Assembly (NCBI GenBank): GCA_028671895.1
Contig: CM053801.1
Coordinates: forward strand, 12,871,375-12,935,374
Reading direction: 5' to 3'
DNA from: Oenanthe sinensis
Taxonomy: Eukaryota; Streptophyta; Magnoliopsida; Apiales; Apiaceae
DNA: 64,000 bases
A program made the position numbers and the translations under genes. Within the stretch, counting starts at the first letter, position 1. Each line of letters starts with the position of its first letter. Under the pieces are notes generated by a model. It saw only the letters and a list, made by a program, of their open reading frames with translations, did not search any database and was not told the DNA's origin. Positions 60,889 through 64,000 of this stretch are shown piece by piece.

Positions 60889-63253
60889 TACTCTCGAGTT
60901 CTCACTCAGTCGATCAATTCTTGATCTCCTTGATCCACTCATCTGATATACAAGCCGTAAAGATAGTGAATTGTAATCTATCTCCTTGTAATCTAAAAAC
61001 TAAGTAATTAGGGCGAAGACTCGCTTAAATTATATATCATTCAAATATTCTTTTTCAGTTGGTAACCCATTTTTAAATGCAAGCACATATTTTGAACAAT
61101 AATTAACTCTAACTTTCTAATGTCCCAAATCAATATTTGAGAAAATTTGAAATATAAGAACGAGTAAATTGTAGAATTATGACCCAACTTAATCCCGCAT
61201 AGCATTTTAGTAACTCGAATTTTAAATTTAAAATATGATTGCAATATATTACTTTTATTCTTCAAAAGAAGTGGCAAATCGTAAAAAAAAACCCTCAGAA
61301 AAAAGGCAATTAATCACCTTTTTGAAAAATAAAAATAATGTATTGTCACCATATTACAAATTTGAAACTCCAGCCACTAAAATGTATACAAGATAAAGTT
61401 CGACCACAACACAATAATTTATAAGAAATCAATATATGAAAAAGTTTGGAACATAAGGAATCAAACTCGGGGATCTTGCCTGATTCGAGGATTCAATCGA
61501 TTTATAAATTCAAACAGATTCGGTTAAATTTAATGTATTCAATATGCTAAATTTTATAATTTCAAAATTTATACTAAATTTGAAATTTTAGAAATTTGAA
61601 AAATTAACCAAATTTATTTTTAATCATAAATTTCCGGAAATATTTGAAATAAATTCAACTGCTCATGGTTGAAATTAATTTTAAATTCAACTAGACCCTT
61701 GCAGTTGATTTTATAATAGATTCACCCAATTCCTATTTAGCTAAATTCAACCGAATCGACATGGCTAAACTTTAGTCATTTTTGTTATAGTTGGAACAAG
61801 CGAAAATTGTCATCTCTATATAGGATTGGATACACTAACGGGTGTATTCAATCCTGATTCTATATTATTTTTTTGGATTTTAAAATTTTGGAGTATTCAA
61901 TTAGAATTTTAAACCGTACTTTAAAATCTGGGAGTATTCAATCAGAATTTTAAACTGTACTTTAAAATTTAAGGGTATTCAATCAGGACTTTAAACAATA
62001 CTTTAAAATATGAGGGTATTCAATCTGGATTATTATTAATCTATTAAAATCTTGTTATAACCCAAAACCCCGGCCTGACAGAGTGTCACAACAAATCTCA
62101 TCGCAATCTCAGAATGGACAAAGGCGCACTGCCAGCAATCAACACAAAAATCACTTTTGCAGAGGAACGACGTTGTGCCAAGCGTAACCCGGGATCCACA
62201 CACCCATGTGTCTAAATATAATATTACACATCTCAAAATAATATTATTGCATGCAATAAACCACTTACTGTCTAAAACAACTAAACTAGTTCGACATCTG
62301 GACCAAGAGGTTATGTACAAAGGGTTATACAACCCAGAATCAGCTCAGCATAATCCCCTTCCCCTTATCAGCTGGATTAAGGGTCTCATTATTTACACGT
62401 TTAACTGTGAACAAATTCACAAAAAGAAAATACACAAATATGAGCGAATGATTTCTCAGCAAGTAAACACCACTAGGGTGATCAACAAATAAATAATTCT
62501 CATAAACAACAGAGGTAAAAAATAAATTTACCTCAGCTTCCAATCTCATTAAATAGGAATCACTAAAATAAAGAAAACAATAGAATATTTGGATGACATA
62601 CATATTACCAATTAATCACAACTCATTTTCAAAGTATATAAGTGATTCCAGAAAAAAAAGATACTAAACAAGTATTTATAGAACTGGTCGGCTCACCTCG
62701 TGATACTCTAGAGTGCGATCAGCCACCCGTGATACCCCATGATACGATCACTTCCATGTCATAAGTATCACCCTCATTTGCTAGCATTTGGGACCCTCTC
62801 TCACAGACCCTAGGCAGCATCAGTCCCCAATAGATATATAAATAATATATAAATATGTTTTGTCAGTCCACAAAACTCTCTACTGAATGTATACACAGAT
62901 TCCGTGTTGATCAGTAATATAAACTCCTCCTCGATCTCAATATTACTCCACAACAAAATCATCACCGTTGGATCAAAAATTATAGTTTGGGCTGATCTCA
63001 CTTTCAATGAGTCAGTTACTCCGATTATGCTATTGACCCGGACAATGGATCAATAAAATTAAATGATTTTATTTGAGTTTGAAAAGAACAACCTCGAACT
63101 CCTCATGGAAAGAACTCTAGCTACCCCAAAAACTATGAGCGTATCTAATATTAAATAAAATATAACAAAATGCATGGCTGTCTCGAAATAATGAGAACAT
63201 GCATGTCCGTATATCGAAAAAAAGTCTTTTACAATGTAGCACATGAGCAGTTT
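60889..63253. other. Non-coding end of copy 2
   Basis: Counterpart of 42857-45307, with the 44-bp tandem repeat at 61842-62034. No gene is supported. Confidence 0.5.
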
Positions 63254-64000
63254 TTGAAATTCTAGTCTACGAGAGTATAATTTAATTGGTGTTTCAAGAA
63301 ACAAATAAATCACAAAAGTATTCTCAAAATAATTCGCAGGGTAGTCTCAGGTAAAAGAATATATTTCAAGGAAATAAAATGATTCACCAGATCCGAAATA
63401 AAGAGGAATTTAAATAAAAACCAATAAAAAGAAATCACTCATCAACATGCTCTTGAAAATATCACAATATCTCATAGTAAAAATAGTAGTAACTTGCATC
63501 AAGTACGTCGAGGTCCGTCGAACTTAAGCTTAGCTCAGATTTTAATCGAGCAGCTACTCCAGTTACTCCAATGTCACATTTCACACATCAATAAATAATA
63601 TAAATAATAAATAATAAATTTTTAGTAAACTCATATTTATTTGGATTTTTAATATCCAAATAATATACTATTTACTAAATATTTCACTTTAAACTCTCTT
63701 AATAATTAACTTGTATCAGCTTTCTCTATTAACATAACTCTTAACCTAAATCAAATTAAATAATAATATTCGACCTTTCTCAAGTAACTCGAAGTCAACT
63801 CAAGTAATTCTAATTCATTTTCTCCAATTATTAATCCACTTGTCTCATTTCACTATCTAAATTAAAATTCAATTATTAGGCTCTTTCCCTTTTGAAAATT
63901 AATAAAAATAATATTATTCCAAATCCAAATATTATTTTCATTTTTAATTACTCCAATAAATCTAACTCCGGTCTCCAATTAAATTAAAATCTGTCATTCT
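63254..64000. other. Unique flank right of the duplication
   Basis: AT-rich; I see no gene or repeat boundary in it. Confidence 0.5.

Overview
This window is nuclear DNA from a flowering plant, almost certainly a eudicot. It is AT-rich, its genes have GT-AG introns, it carries Ty1/copia elements with the usual plant initiator-tRNA-Met primer site, and it encodes a plastid ClpS1 adaptor and CYP71-clan P450s. The P450s look most like the CYP736A group, which is well represented in Apiales; the order is a guess.

1-30.7 kb, conserved host genes plus a transposon nest. An alpha/beta-hydrolase (lipase-like) gene runs off the left edge on the + strand (1-1101) and carries an apparent frameshift. 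Tail-to-tail with it, on the - strand, lies a CCR4-type exonuclease-endonuclease-phosphatase gene (about 1581-26081). It is cut by a 21.1 kb insertion (3394-24495) whose 5-bp target duplication abuts a splice acceptor, and the gene has two further frame breaks. The insertion is nested. An old Ty1/copia element (about 6.7 kb) holds a 2.9 kb non-autonomous CACTA transposon in its pol gene (6595-9522). Its 5' LTR holds a young, nearly complete 11.4 kb SIRE/Maximus-like copia element (12300-23735). Head-to-head with the CCR4 gene is an intact three-exon ClpS1 gene (26694-30043, +).

30.7-63.3 kb, a recent tandem segmental duplication holding a CYP736A-like P450 cluster on the - strand. Copy 1 is 30748-45307 and copy 2 is 45511-63253, joined by about 200 bp of filler templated from inside the unit. 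Each copy has one intact 506-aa P450 (35500-37151 and 54367-56018; two amino-acid differences). Each also has a P450 pseudogene with a shared nonsense codon and two N-terminal P450 relics. Copy 2 additionally keeps a broken P450 (51655-53239) fused to another P450 fragment and to a truncated copia element (about 49426-51480). In copy 1 the matching stretch (34540-35290) is collapsed and scrambled: short blocks appear in an order that is not collinear with copy 2, as expected from replication template switching.

The rest of each unit is AT-rich non-coding DNA with relic repeats. An 815-bp terminal-inverted-repeat element is present only in copy 1. I see no tRNA, rRNA or CRISPR array and no clearly new molecular system. 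The most interesting material is structural: the scrambled duplication, the nested insertion at a splice site, a satellite-like array inside the CACTA element, and unusual residues in the intact P450 pair.
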